From Chaetoderma sp. LZ-2023a (Eukaryota > Mollusca > Caudofoveata > Chaetodermatida > Chaetodermatidae): a stretch of 64,000 nt of DNA. The DNA lies in contig CM067370.1 in the NCBI GenBank assembly GCA_034401795.1, forward strand, positions 64,630,439-64,694,438, written 5' to 3'. The translations under genes were made by a program, and so were the position numbers. Shown in pieces: positions 35,245-45,139 of this stretch. Every line of letters begins with the position of its first letter. Positions within the stretch are counted from its first letter, which is position 1. Under the pieces are notes generated by a model. That model saw only the letters and a program-made list of their open reading frames with translations. It was not told where the DNA came from and did no database searches.

Positions 35245-35622
35245 ATGCCGATTGTCCGACTGCTGCTCTCCGGTGGTGAGAACGTAATCTCACCCTCTCT
35301 AGAGGGGAGACGGCTGGTACAGTACCGTGAAGAATGGGTCCTCTTCGAGGTACCCCAGTGGGGCACAACATACATACACGCTGATGTGCTACATCAACCT
35401 CCGGGCAGTGCACACAGCAGCTCACTGGTAGAAGTCGGCCGGGACGTGATAGAGTATCTCCCAGGTGCCAACAGCAACCTATGGAAAGCTATCAGTCCTA
35501 GCCTGTTCACACCTGTAAATCACCTGTTTGACAGCCCCTCCATTAACATATATGCCAGCATGGATGGGGTATCGGATGCCCATTTAGAGTTTATCCTCTT
35601 ATTACTCATTGACCTGACATGA
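35245..35622 (+). CDS. Unknown element-2 protein (125 aa)
   Basis: Intact frame from ATG 35,245 to TGA 35,622. It has LLLSGGENVISPSLEGRRL, VLFEVPQWGTTYIH, SSLVEVGRDVIEYLPG and a hydrophobic C-terminus. It is divergently oriented to the broken gene ending at 35,210, with about 35 bp between starts. Its stop overlaps an ATG at about 35,620 that could begin the next gene. No family is recognised; beta-rich by appearance. Confidence 0.5.
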   Translation: MPIVRLLLSGGENVISPSLEGRRLVQYREEWVLFEVPQWGTTYIHADVLHQPPGSAHSSSLVEVGRDVIEYLPGANSNLWKAISPSLFTPVNHLFDSPSINIYASMDGVSDAHLEFILLLLIDLT

Positions 35623-35677
35623 TATCACAGCAGGAATATCTGACCTTTGCCGAGATGATGAAGAGCCCACTACAGGG

Positions 35678-36139
35678 TTGCCCCTTCATGACCCTGCACA
35701 AATGCTCGCACAACAGATCTGTCAACAAGAAGGCGAGCGACTACAGCAGGAGAGCTGGTATCAACATAACGTGAGCATTGCAAGGAGGCGAAGGAACAGT
35801 GAAGCTTCCAGATACTGGCAGGCCCTCCTGGAGGAGAGTAAGCAGGACGATGTCTTCACATACGACAATGATCCAAATGTAGTGGAGACCGAGGACGATA
35901 CAGCGGAGACCGCGGACGAGGAGGATGAGCCAGAGAGTGAGTGGGACGATGTCTTCACATACGACGGTGAGCCATACGCAATGGAGACCGCGGACGGTGC
36001 AGCGGGGACAGCAGACAAGGATGAGTCAGAGAGTAAGCGGGACGATGTCTTCACATACAACGATGAGCCAGATGTCTTCACATACGATGATGAGCCAGGT
36101 GTCTTCACAGACGAGGATGAGCCAGATGTCATGCAGTGA
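35678..36139 (+). CDS. Acidic repeat protein of element 2 (DDVFTYD repeats)
   Basis: Open from ATG 35,678. A more likely original start at about 35,620 (MISQQEYLTF) is in another frame, so a frameshift may lie near 35,680. The N-terminal ~55 residues are Gln/Arg-rich. The rest is four to five tandem copies of DDVFTYDDEP separated by Glu/Ala/Thr-rich spacers, strongly acidic and probably disordered. DNA-level repeats (GACGATGTCTTCACATAC) match the protein repeats. The role is unknown. Confidence 0.5.
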   Translation: MPLHDPAQMLAQQICQQEGERLQQESWYQHNVSIARRRRNSEASRYWQALLEESKQDDVFTYDNDPNVVETEDDTAETADEEDEPESEWDDVFTYDGEPYAMETADGAAGTADKDESESKRDDVFTYNDEPDVFTYDDEPGVFTDEDEPDVMQ

Positions 36140-36148
36140 GAAGAGGAG

Positions 36149-36385
36149 ATGGCGCAGAAGTGTAAGACCAAGAAAGCCATCGAGCGGCGGACCTACTATC
36201 TTGGTCATACGGTGAAGTTCCAGATGTCACATCTCAGAAAGCTACTGGCACCCGACATAGTGCTGGATGACCTCTGTCTAAGAGACGTCTGTCTCGACAC
36301 CAGCAAGCTGGCACGGTTCGCCAGGCTCTCCAAAATGTACCCTTCTAGGACTCATGAGCAGATTCTGCAGGTGATGCAGGTTTAA
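36149..36385 (+). CDS. Small basic protein of element 2 (78 aa)
   Basis: ATG 36,149 lies 9 bp after the previous stop. The protein starts MAQKCKTKKAIERRTYYLG and has a helical C-terminal half with LARFARLSKMYPSR. Basic and short; could bind nucleic acid or pack DNA, but I recognise no family. Confidence 0.45.
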   Translation: MAQKCKTKKAIERRTYYLGHTVKFQMSHLRKLLAPDIVLDDLCLRDVCLDTSKLARFARLSKMYPSRTHEQILQVMQV

Positions 36386-36444
36386 TCTCCAGGTATACTA
36401 TGGCAAAATCAGGGTAGTGAAAGCAACCAGAAATATACCCCTCC

Positions 36445-36864
36445 ATGATGGCTGATGAGGGTGGTACCATCCACGGCTGGCGACTCCAGCAGATAGGTAC
36501 CATCAGACAGAATCTCGCCCATGAGGCAGAAATGTACAGCAGAACGTGCAGGCGATATAAGACAGCCTACAACATCCTCGCGCGTACATCCACTGCTGCG
36601 GGTGTGATTGGAGCCAGTGCTGGCACAGAGAATGCTACAGACTATCGCGAGTCTGTCAGCAAAGCTCTCGAGGATGACCAGGTCACCGATGAAGAGTACC
36701 ACCATATATTGAAGGTCCAAGCCCTGTACCACATGGAGAAACCTAAAGTGCGACAGCAATACCTCAACGGTTCCAGCGGGCGGGTTGATATGGAGGAGTT
36801 AAAAAACGAGATGTTACGGTGTGGTCGCCTCGCTGGTCTCTGGAGTCGAGACGACTACAAATAG
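36445..36864 (+). CDS. Element-2 accessory protein (139 aa)
   Basis: Intact from ATG 36,445, or ATG 36,448 three bases on. It contains RRYKTAYNILARTSTAAGVIG followed by SKALEDDQVTDEEYHHILK. I have seen this pair (a YK.A.N helix, a Gly/Ala-rich hydrophobic helix and SKAL.D..I.DEE) in longer proteins encoded near Polinton-like genes in cnidarians and fish. Here the hydrophobic middle is shorter. The function is unknown; possibly membrane-associated. Confidence 0.5.
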   Translation: MMADEGGTIHGWRLQQIGTIRQNLAHEAEMYSRTCRRYKTAYNILARTSTAAGVIGASAGTENATDYRESVSKALEDDQVTDEEYHHILKVQALYHMEKPKVRQQYLNGSSGRVDMEELKNEMLRCGRLAGLWSRDDYK

Positions 36865-36903
36865 TGTGCTAGCTGTACGGTAGCTTTAAGAACACCAGTA
36901 TAG

Positions 36904-37381
36904 ATGGCCTTCCCACTGAACCTCACGACAGTCATCCGGACCCAACCGCCCCTCCTGGGTACACCCTTGACTGGCCTGAGAGGTCCACTGCGTGATATAC
37001 CAGAGCTAACACCGTTCTCCATCACAGTGGATGGACGGTCCCAAACCGGCTTCTCCATCAACCCACGACCACTGACCAACCGCCCCATCACCATCAAGGA
37101 TGCGAACCAAGCTCATACTTGGATGGCTGCTCCAAGCCTCTCCAACTGGAATCAGCAGTTGAACTTTGCCGTGTGGTGTGCCATGGCAGGATGTGGAGTA
37201 AGTTCCACCCTACTTCACTCCTATTCTGGTACTCCTGAAGTTGTGCTCATCGCCAGCTGTCTCAGATTTCACGTGTACTTCACGGTGCGACGAATCCTCC
37301 ATGAGCTGGGTGCAAGCCTACCTGATACAAACGCCTTCGACCCACAGCTCAACAGTCATAGCGTATCAGCGGCCAGCAGAC

Positions 37382-37429
<48 letters not shown>

Positions 37430-38332
37430 AGTGCTCACCCAGACTATCAGTGGCATGGTGGTGACAACAGGGGTCTAGGGGTTATGTACGGTGACCCGAG
37501 ACGTGCCGACTCAGGATTCCCCTATCGAACCCCCCAACGAGTAGGCCGTCGGAAGACAGCGACATTCTCGTTCAATCCAGACTCTGACCCTGGAGCGCTG
37601 GTGCAAAATATGCACATTACTGGCTTGCAGGACTATCCAGATGTGTGGAAGTACTATATCCCACACACCACATCAGGCCTCACACCAGCAGGGATCGTTC
37701 GGATCAACCAGTTCCTGGAAGCACTGTGCTACTGCCTCCTTACGGCAAGGACCCAGCTGCGGCATTCCATAGATGGTGTCAGCGGAGCAGATGTCCAGGC
37801 CATGTTCATCAGTCTCATTGAGGATATGATCATCGTGGCAGACTCCAGTAGTCTTATTGCTAAGTTCCAGCAGGGATTGCAGAAGGCCCGTCACAAACTT
37901 GACTTTGCTATTTCGCCACGCCTACGGTTGATTTTGAGCAACATGATCGTGAACATCGAGGACCTCCAAGTCAGGGGCTATAACAACATGATTGTCGAGG
38001 GGAATTCCCCTGGTGTCCATTTCGGCTTCAACACTGCCATCAATGCACCTACGCATAGTACGATCCATACAGTCGTTCCGACCCTGACACTGCAGCCAGT
38101 CAACACGGCAGCTCCAGGCGCCCCTACACTGCAGCCAGTCGACACGACACCACTTCCTGTGGTAGCTCTATGTGTGGTGTCAGGCCTAGCTATCATGGCG
38201 CTCTGGATCAGCCTACTCCACCGCTACCAAATCAGCTATAATACTATCCTGACTCTCTACAGTAGCAGTGGGGACCACGATGAGACACTGAACCAGCTTG
38301 GCATGCCCTACAGCCCCTATACCCGCTGCTAA
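36904..38332 (+). pseudogene. Large structural-type protein of element 2, split by a (GA)n tract
   Basis: Starts at ATG 36,904: MAFPLNLTTVIRTQ, then LRGPLRDIPELTPFSITVDG, FSINPRPLTNRPITIKDANQ and WNQQLNFAVWCAMAGCGVSS. At 37,387-37,427 a pure AG tract interrupts the frame. The protein resumes in another frame (VKYY-like WKYYIPHTTSGLTPAG, RINQFLEALCYCLL, ARHKLDFAISPRL, GYNNMIVEGNSPGVHFG) to 38,332. Without the tract it would be about 460-470 residues. Near the C-terminus is one ~20-residue hydrophobic segment, a likely membrane anchor. Similar proteins are frequent in coral and mollusc genomes; I infer a virion structural protein, not proven. Confidence 0.55.
37387..37427 (+). repeat. (AG)n tract inside a coding sequence
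   Basis: About 41 bp of pure AG repeat in the middle of the structural-type gene. It changes the frame and would add an Arg/Glu run. Confidence 0.95.
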
Positions 38333-38333
38333 C

Positions 38334-38709
38334 ATGCACATCCAGGGCTGGAGGGTTCAGCAGCGCATCCTTTTTCCAGCTTGTGGTATCGCAGAGCCTT
38401 GTTCAGCTCTGAGTTCGGTGAGGCCATGGTGGTCTGCAACTGCTGGAACACATCTGACAGATACTCCCGATCCTTGTAGAAACCTTTAGCTCACAGGGGC
38501 TGCTCGACGATACTCCCGCACATGATAAGGTATTCGAGGAAGCAGATCTGTTCCTTGCCAAATCCTAGACAGAGCTTCACAGCTGTCAGCTCCTCTGTCA
38601 GCTCAGCACCAGAGAGCTGAGCGAGCTCATCTGGTGTCGTCTTCTTGTAGTCCTTCAACTCGCTCCGGAAGACATCATAGTACTTCTCGCATAGCGTGAG
38701 CCCGGACAT
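38334..38709 (-). pseudogene. Small element-2 protein (about 125 aa) with an in-frame stop
   Basis: From ATG 38,709 the minus strand reads MSGLTLCEKYYDVFRSELKD and LGFGKEQICFLEYLIMCG, then TGA near 38,491. It continues in the same frame with GFYKDREYLSDVFQQLQTT and SELNKALRYHKLE to a stop near 38,335. One nonsense change is enough to explain the break. It is convergent with the structural-type gene and divergent from the gene at 38,733. Confidence 0.45.
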
Positions 38710-38732
38710 GTTTAAGATGTCTCTATAGAGAG

Positions 38733-38960
38733 ATGAACATTCCTGAGTACCAACCCGGCCACCTGCCAGATGCAGACTGGGAAGATTTTATTAGGTCTCT
38801 CGACAGGGGACGCAGACGTTTAACCGCGTTGTATACTCAGTGCTTATACAATGACGTCAATGGTACAGATCATGAAGCAACTGCTCGAGAGCCAGGCGGG
38901 TCTTCAGAAGGTGGAGAACCTGCTGCGAACCAAGACACAGAAGTTACTGACCAAAGCTAA
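38733..38960 (+). CDS. Small element-2 protein (75 aa), overlapping the next ORF
   Basis: ATG 38,733, 24 bp from the divergent start at 38,709. MNIPEYQPGHLPDADWEDFI then a basic stretch and a Glu/Gly/Ser-rich tail. Its 3' half overlaps the ORF at 38,851 in another frame. No family recognised. Confidence 0.4.
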   Translation: MNIPEYQPGHLPDADWEDFIRSLDRGRRRLTALYTQCLYNDVNGTDHEATAREPGGSSEGGEPAANQDTEVTDQS

Positions 38961-39105
38961 ACCTCTGGCAGTCCATGTCGCCAGTAACGTGGCGGCGAAT
39001 GTGGCCATGGTGAAGATGACAGGGGGAAATGAGGTTCTCCCTGCCGCCACTGCCGCTGTCCTCGCTACAGTGGTGAGTGGGGTGGCCAGGCACTATCTCG
39101 GATAA
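38851..39105 (+). CDS. Small element-2 protein with hydrophobic C-terminus (84 aa)
   Basis: ATG 38,851. The N-terminal half is charged and helical; the C-terminal half is an Ala/Val-rich hydrophobic helix (AATAAVLATVVSGVA). Such small helix proteins are common as minor virion or membrane components, but this is only a guess. It overlaps the previous ORF by about 110 bp. Confidence 0.45.
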   Translation: MTSMVQIMKQLLESQAGLQKVENLLRTKTQKLLTKAKPLAVHVASNVAANVAMVKMTGGNEVLPAATAAVLATVVSGVARHYLG

Positions 39106-39159
39106 CTCACCCTATCTCAAAGATCGCCCCCAGTGGTGCCTCCTACACTGTTGCCGCCA

Positions 39160-39251
39160 AGATCATGGGTAAACGTGTTACACTAATTGAGGCCGCGGTT
39201 CTAGGGCTAGCAACGAGTGCAATGGCTGAGATCATCGTCGCCTACGTTTAA
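39160..39251 (+). CDS. Very small hydrophobic ORF of element 2
   Basis: From ATG 39,167 the frame gives MGKRVTLIEAAVLGLATSAM and ends EIIVAYV at TAA. It is a basic N-terminus plus one hydrophobic helix, about 27 residues, extending upstream without ATG. The pattern resembles the C-terminus of the preceding gene. Weak. Confidence 0.3.
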
Positions 39252-39270
39252 CCCCTCTGAATAGTGAGAG

Positions 39271-39402
39271 ATGGATCACGAGACCCATGCAGCATATGAG
39301 GCATGGCGTGCTAGAGGGTGGTGTGTAGCCCATAGTCGAGCACGCGGAATGAGGATCGCCAATGCCCAGGAATGGTGGACTGCCCACAAGGCTGTAGCAT
39401 AA
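39271..39402 (+). CDS. Very small ORF of element 2 (43 aa)
   Basis: ATG 39,271 to TAA 39,402. Rich in Ala, Arg, Trp and His (AYEAWRARGWCVAHSRARGM, EWWTAHKAVA). Two W-containing repeats share A..AW.A-type spacing. Unrecognised, but it fits the compact row of small genes. Confidence 0.35.
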   Translation: MDHETHAAYEAWRARGWCVAHSRARGMRIANAQEWWTAHKAVA

Positions 39403-39467
39403 ATGATTTTGTATGTCTCACTTAGACAGAATCTATGTGTGCATGCTGGTCATTTGTGTCCATCAAA

Positions 39468-39680
<213 letters not shown>

Positions 39681-39803
39681 TGTGTTTGTGTATGTGCGTG
39701 CGTGTGCGTCTGTGTGTCTATGCATGCATATGTGCGTATGTGTGTGTATGCGAGGGATCTGTTCTTAGATACAAAAATGACGGAACTGATTTATGAAGCC
39801 TAA

Positions 39804-41103
39804 GTATTTAAAAACGCCGACCCAGGTATTTACATAGTTACCTATGCATACCTACCAGTCTGTAAACTTCCGTCAAACCTCCTATGTGTGAGTGAGTGAG
39901 TGAGTGAGTGAGTGAGTGAGTGGGTGAGTGAGTGAGTGAGTGTGTGAGGGAGTGAGTGAGTGAGGGAGCGAGTGAGCGAGTGAGTGAGTGAGTGAGTGAG
40001 TGGGTGGGTGGGTGGGTGGGTGGGTGGGTTGGTGGGTGGGTGGGTGTGTGAGTGAGTGAGTGAGTGTGTTATGCTTTTTTGTTTATTCCGAGCGGGTGAA
40101 TCGTTTTGAGTTCTTTGATCCAGTAGTGTTCTCTGTTTAATCTTAGTTTTTTGCTATCTGTAAAAATTCTTTCAGTTGGTCTTATCGTGATGTCTTTCAT
40201 AGAATGTCTTGGATGGTTGAAATGCCATGAGATTCTCGTGTCTGTTTGGTGTCGGATTGCATGGATATGTTGTGTGAGTCGTTTGTTGAGTGTTTGACTT
40301 GTTTCTCCTATGTATTGAGAGCTGCATTGTTTGCATTCTATGAGGTAAATAATGTTGGTGGTATTGCAGCTCATTTGTGTGTTGATTTTGTAGTCTTTAC
40401 CAGTGACGAAACTAGTGAATTTGTCAGCAGTGTTCATGTATTGTTTGCATGTGATGCAATTGCTGTTGTTGCATTGTTGGAGTGTCCCTACTATGTCGTG
40501 AGTGTCATTTGGTGTCGGTACGATCTTATTTTAATTAGGCTAGTGTGGACGAGAATCTCATGGCATTTCAACCATCCAAGACATTCTATGAAAGACATCA
40601 CGATAAGACCAATTGAAAGAATTTTTACAGATAACAAAAAACTAAGATCACTCACTCACTCACTCACTCACTCACTCACTCACTCACTCACTCACTCACT
40701 GACTCACTGACTCACTCACTGACTGACTGACTGACTGACTGACTGACTGACTGACTGACTGACTCACTCACTCACTCACTCACTCACTCACTCACTCACT
40801 CACTCACTCACTCACTCACTCACTCACTCACTCACTCACTCACTCACTCACTCACTCACTCACTCACTCACTCACTCGCTCCCTCACTCACTCACTCCCT
40901 CACACACTCACTCACTCACCCACTCATTCACTCACTCACTCACTCACTCACTCACTCACTCACTCACTCACTCACTCACTCACTCACTCACTCACTCACT
41001 CACTCACTCACTCACTCACACATAGGAGGTTTGACGGAAGTTTGCAGACTGGCAGGTATGCATAGGTAACTATGTAAATACCTGGGTCGGCGTTTTTAAA
41101 TAC
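39804..41103. mobile_element. Penelope-like element fragments as a 1.3-kb inverted dimer
   Basis: The outer ends 39,804-39,895 and 41,012-41,103 are inverted copies (GTATTTAAAAACGCCGACCC and its complement). Inside are a (GTGA)n tract (39,890-40,070) and a mirror (TCAC)n tract (40,650-41,015), then the 3' end of a GIY-YIG coding region in both directions. The left copy is longer (40,540-40,069, minus); the right keeps about 100 bp (40,552-40,652, plus). The 5'-truncated ends face each other. Head-to-head truncated copies are typical of Penelope-like retroelements. Confidence 0.7.
40069..40540 (-). pseudogene. GIY-YIG endonuclease domain of a Penelope-like element
   Basis: On the minus strand a Cys-rich segment (LQQCNNSNCITCK) near 40,500 is followed by the endonuclease core. 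NIIYLIECKQCSSQYIGET carries the GIY-YIG equivalent (IYLIEC...QYIGET). Next come LNKRLTQHIHAIRH with the conserved Arg and His, and the C-terminal RLNREHYWIKELKTIHPLG with the Glu. The frame is open to 40,069. The reverse-transcriptase part upstream is missing, so this is a 5'-truncated copy. In these elements the endonuclease nicks target DNA for reverse transcription. Confidence 0.75.
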
Positions 41104-41133
41104 CAAGGCGTGCCCCTGCAGGGGCACGCCTTG
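41104..41133. repeat. Perfect 30-bp palindrome at the dimer/integrase junction
   Basis: CAAGGCGTGCCCCTG followed at once by its exact reverse complement. It begins at the base next to the end of the Penelope-like dimer and is followed by the integrase reading frame. Confidence 0.9.
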
Positions 41134-41684
41134 TGGGCCAGGCATTCCAGGGTGTCTACGAGGCTTCGAAAAATCCCCTCCAGTGGCCGAAATTGTTTCA
41201 GGTGGATGAGGGTAAGGAGTTCAGAGGGGAGACTGCAGCCCCCATGCAGAAACACGGTTCCCAGGCTATCGTTGAGTGGTGGAATCAGACACTGGCAGAG
41301 AGACTGTTCCCACATCAATACGCCCAGGAAATAGCCGCGCCGAGTGAACGTTCTAGAGTATGGGTGAGAGGGCTGCCTGCTGTGGTGGAGAGATCCAATG
41401 CTGAGGTTACTAGGCTAATCGGGAAGAAGCCGGTAGATGCTATCAGACACTCTGCTGGACACAGCTCTAGAGGATCGAACAAGGAAGAGGAGTGCCTACC
41501 ACCTGATGCTCTGGTTCGGTACCTCTATGAGCCTGGTAAGCTGGAAGGTGGTCTACGGCGTGCAATAGATCCTAACTGGTCGACAGATGTTCACAGGCTT
41601 GACAGGTATGTGGAGGCGGAGGGGCGGCCTACACTGTACTACCTGGCACGCAGCACGGAGTGCCTAGGCGACCATTTGTTGTAG
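41110..41684 (+). pseudogene. Polinton integrase (rve family), N-terminally truncated
   Basis: The frame runs open from the palindrome to TAG 41,684. It shows LQWPKLFQVDEGKEF, carrying the second catalytic Asp (D.G.EF). Then come SQAIVEWWNQTLAERLFPHQ with the catalytic Glu, VWVRGLPAVVERSNAEVTRL, IGKKPVDAIRHS, VRYLYEPGKLEGGLRRA and DPNWSTDVHRLDRYV. These are the signatures of the retrovirus-like integrase of Polintons, which inserts the linear element. The part with the HHCC finger and first Asp is missing and the Penelope-like dimer starts where it should be. The gene converges with the polymerase. Confidence 0.85.
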
Positions 41685-41699
41685 AAGAGCTTTAGCTAG

Positions 41700-44496
41700 T
41701 CCCTGAAGACACACAGCTACCACCCCCTACGGTTCTAACATGATACTCGATGGGCTCGGTATGGACCCCATCTGGCAGCACATGGCGCTTATCATAGTAA
41801 GTGGAGAGTCCGAGTTTTTCCTACGCATATGTCACCATACCGTGGTTGCACATGCGTAGGCCTCGGGTTTTAGCTCTGTCCACCACGCCATGTGGGTTGC
41901 TGTAGAACCTCTGCCAAGAGACCTCATTCTGCCACTTTGACATTCCCTTAGCCTAGCACTTACTTGCAGCTGCACTCTCCATGTATTAGCATTTGGAGCA
42001 GAGAGCGATGCCACAAGAGCCTTCGAACTCGAGCTTGAAAAGTCCCGGAGTCGTCCAGACCATTTGTCCCAAGCTAGCCAGTCCTGCTTATGAGCCTGGT
42101 ACTCTGCTCACATATCAGGGCGAATGATGTCGTCGAGGTTGGAGCCTGCTATAGCGATATATGCGGAGTCAGTCTGCCTGCTGTCTGCCAGGAGAGCCTC
42201 CTTAAAGCTAGCTACCCCACTGGCACTGGACCAATGGCGCACTTTCTCCTTACCACCTGGCATCTCTTTGGCCATCGTTGACAGGTACAGAGCATTTGCA
42301 TCGTAGCCGAGTAGACGTTGGCAGACACGCTCACTCTGGCGGATTCGAGTCACACCGGCCTCGTGGTATTTGGTGAACACGATGCTGGGACCGCCAACAA
42401 CAGCACCCTTCAGCATCTCGTAGGCTTCCTTGACCGGTAAATAGAGGCTAACATACGGCATGTGCTGAGCGGTTCCACGTAGGAGGTACTGCAGTGACAC
42501 ACCTGGGAGAAACAACGCGTCTTTGAGGATGTCTATTTCTCATTCTGTGTAGTACTCCCGCATCTGCTCTAGGGCTTCGATGAATGGACTGACGTCCAGG
42601 TTGTTGTAGTATCACAGCCAGTCGGCGAATGTCCGCATTCCATGCTCGCTGAAGGTCTGGTTACACTGTTCCCACTCTGTTCGCGTCAAGAGCTAGCCAC
42701 CCTCGAGCTTAGATATCCATGCTGAGTAGTCAGGAAGCCCTGGATGGTTGAGCTTCTCATGTGTGTCAAACCATTCATACGGGAGCCAGCTCTTCTGCTG
42801 TGTACACCCGTAGGCTTTGACCAATACCTCGTACGAGACTCCTGGGCTCAGGTGTTATGAGGAACATGGTCTGACCAGCCTTCTTGGCGACTTTCACTGT
42901 ACCTGTACTGTCAGTCAGCTCATCGACAAAGTACTTCTTGATGAGATTCAGGTCATACCGCCCAGAGTTGAACCCCAGTACAGGCACTTGGTCACACCAC
43001 TCATTGATCAGTCGCTGCTTTCGCTTTGGGAGCTTGTCCAGGTCTGTCGGTATGTACTGTGCCCTAACTCTTGTCTGGATTAGAGATGCTCGCCATTGGA
43101 TCTCCAGCATGAACTCTCTACTCAGTTCTTTGGGGTCAGGATTGCAGAGGTGAGTGGGCTCACTCGTGGCGCCCTCTAAGGAGCAGACAACTGACACAGA
43201 GATAGGTATGTGAGTACTCTCGATCGTAAGAGTCTCCGTAGGATGAGTCTTGATACCATCTAGGAGTGCGTCGAAGTCGTAAACTATGAAGTGTGGGTAT
43301 GGGACAGTCCGAACTCGTTTAGGGACGCTTGGGCAGCGTTTTATACAGCACCCCACTGTACCACAAGCGTGCATCCAGAGGCTCTCAGCTTCTCCTCTCT
43401 CAGGACTGATGTGTGGTATCTTTGTTTGGCATCCTCACCTCGCTGGTGTTGTGGACACATGTGCCAGTGACAGCCATGGAACTGGTAAACGGTGTTGGTG
43501 GTCGGATCATAACCATCTACGGCAGCGCCCTCAATCCAACGCTCGCCACCGTGCCCACACTCTACATGGTGTATGTGTACGCCTCTGTTTCTCGACTCAT
43601 ACTCGATCCAACGAGTAGCCACTGAACTGGATGGTTGGGGCGGATAGAAGGCTTTCTCGTACACAGACTGTGACACCTCAACCTTCTCGCCAGGCCACAC
43701 GATTTTTGTTTTGCCGCCTGTACAGTGAGCAGCGTGGCGTTGAAGATTGCATGCCTGTGTAAACCCCTGCTGACAGAGACTGCAGACTAGTGTATGTGCC
43801 AGCTTGGAGATGTTCTTGATGTAGAAGGTGTGGTTGTCCCACACTCCGATGGTCGTGGTGTCACGGTAGTGAGCCGCTTGCCTGATCATGTGCCAGGTGC
43901 CCTCTTTGGTTGGTTCATACACGCGAATCCCAATCTTGGCGAAGAACTCTACCTTGCCCAGCTGATCCAGCGAGGTCTTGCGAACATCAGGTACTGTCTT
44001 GCCGTAGAACTGTGTGGCAAGCTCTCATGCAGGAGCTGTACTTCTATCAGCTTTCGCTCCTCGGTGGACTGCTAGACATCTCCAGAGACACATATTGTCC
44101 CTGTAGGTGTCAAAGGCAGTCATACTCTTCTTCTGTCGTTGCCAGTCTGGGGGGGGGGGGGGGGCTGTCCCAAGCAGAGGTTGGCGGTCGATGACAGCCC
44201 TGACCTCAACGTTGATTTATCGAACGAAAGCCCACTTGGTGTTGGGCCGATTGATATTTTCTGTGTCGAGGCGGGCTTGCTCTTGATGCCACCCAGTCCT
44301 GAGCTGCTCCTATCGTGTTCAGCCACGGGCTCCCTGGAGAATTCTTGTGGAAGAGCATCACCCTACCGTCTTCGAGGTGACGGATGCGATAGGTATGGGT
44401 GTAGCGGAGGTAGAAGGCGTTCTGGACAGTCTGCTGGATCTTTTGCATGATCTGGCCTGTGAGGTCTCCTTCTAGACCTCTGAATATGTCCAGCAT
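41700..44496 (-). pseudogene. Family B DNA polymerase of element 2, with endonuclease-like N-terminal region, broken
   Basis: From ATG 44,496 the minus strand encodes an N-terminal part (LRYTHTYRIRHLEDGRVMLF), then FDTYRDNMCLWRCLAVHRGA near 44,070. Next is LVCSLCQQGFTQACNLQRHA (C2H2-finger-like), and VDGYDPTTNTVYQFHGCHWH then MCPQH, a restriction-endonuclease-like block. The polymerase begins at about 43,300: FIVYDFDALLDG (exonuclease I with Asp for Glu), VLGFNSGRYDLNLIKKYF (exonuclease II), then VVGGPSIVFTKYHEAG and LGYDANALYLSTM (palm motif A). The thumb end is near 42,050-41,750 (YYDKRHVLPDGV). The region that should hold YxDTDS is absent, consistent with a deletion near 42,100. Many stops and frame changes occur. 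Confidence 0.8.
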
Positions 44497-44751
44497 ACTG
44501 ACCCGCGTCCTCTATCCTCTATCTCCCTTTCGCCGAGACGCTGGTCGAGAATGTGTTCGCCTTCTCGCCTCATGCTCCGGGCTAAGGGTTCAGACCTCGG
44601 CCCCCTTATGCTCCGGGCTGGGCTCAGACCTAGGCATTGCTTAACGATCATGCGTTTGAGAGTTAAGCACTCCAGTGGATGGGCCTCCATCCGCCTTGCT
44701 ACAGTCTTGGCTCGCAAGCTAGCAGTCACCTCCTCGTCCAACTGACGACGC

Positions 44752-44994
44752 TCACGTATCTGCTGCGCTTTCTTGTGGGGGATTCCAAGGATCCTCTTTG
44801 CTAAGCACTGGAAACCTTCCCATATTCATTGCTCGCGAGAGTCGCTTCTGCCACTCCTCGGCATGGACCTGTCCGATCATCTGGAGCAGGTCGGCTTTCT
44901 TGTCCTTAGAGTAGACTCTAAGGCTGAATTGTTTTGCAATAGCGTGAAGCTGTGCAACAGTACTCATGGTGTATATCCCTGTGGATGCCTGCAT
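44752..44994 (-). CDS. SAP-like motif ORF upstream of the element-2 polymerase
   Basis: MSTVAQLHAIAKQFSLRVYS then KDKKADLLQMI matches the helix-extended-helix SAP/Rho-N pattern (L..ia..l.l..yS..KkaeLl..i), a DNA-binding motif. It is followed by EEWQKRLSRAMN. It lies just before the polymerase frame and may be its original N-terminus, separated by a frame change near 44,750. A second copy lies at 45,140-45,395. DNA-binding is inferred. Confidence 0.5.
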   Translation of the reverse strand: MQASTGIYTMSTVAQLHAIAKQFSLRVYSKDKKADLLQMIGQVHAEEWQKRLSRAMNMGRFPVLSKEDPWNPPQESAADT

Positions 44995-45045
44995 AGGGTG
45001 CGGGGACCCCCATGCGCTGGAGGGTTAAGCGCTCCAGTGAATGGG

Positions 45046-45123
45046 AGTTGTGGGCCTACCCGATCCGACTCGACTGTTCTGTCTTGATATGTACGGTGAC
45101 GACAGACAAATGAAATTATCGGC
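45046..45123 (+). repeat. 78-bp repeat, copy 1
   Basis: Identical, base for base as I read it, to 47,495-47,572: AGTTGTGGGCCTACCCGATC through TGAAATTATCGGC. It lies between the two SAP-like copies. Confidence 0.85.
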
Positions 45124-45139
45124 ATCCACCTCACTACAG

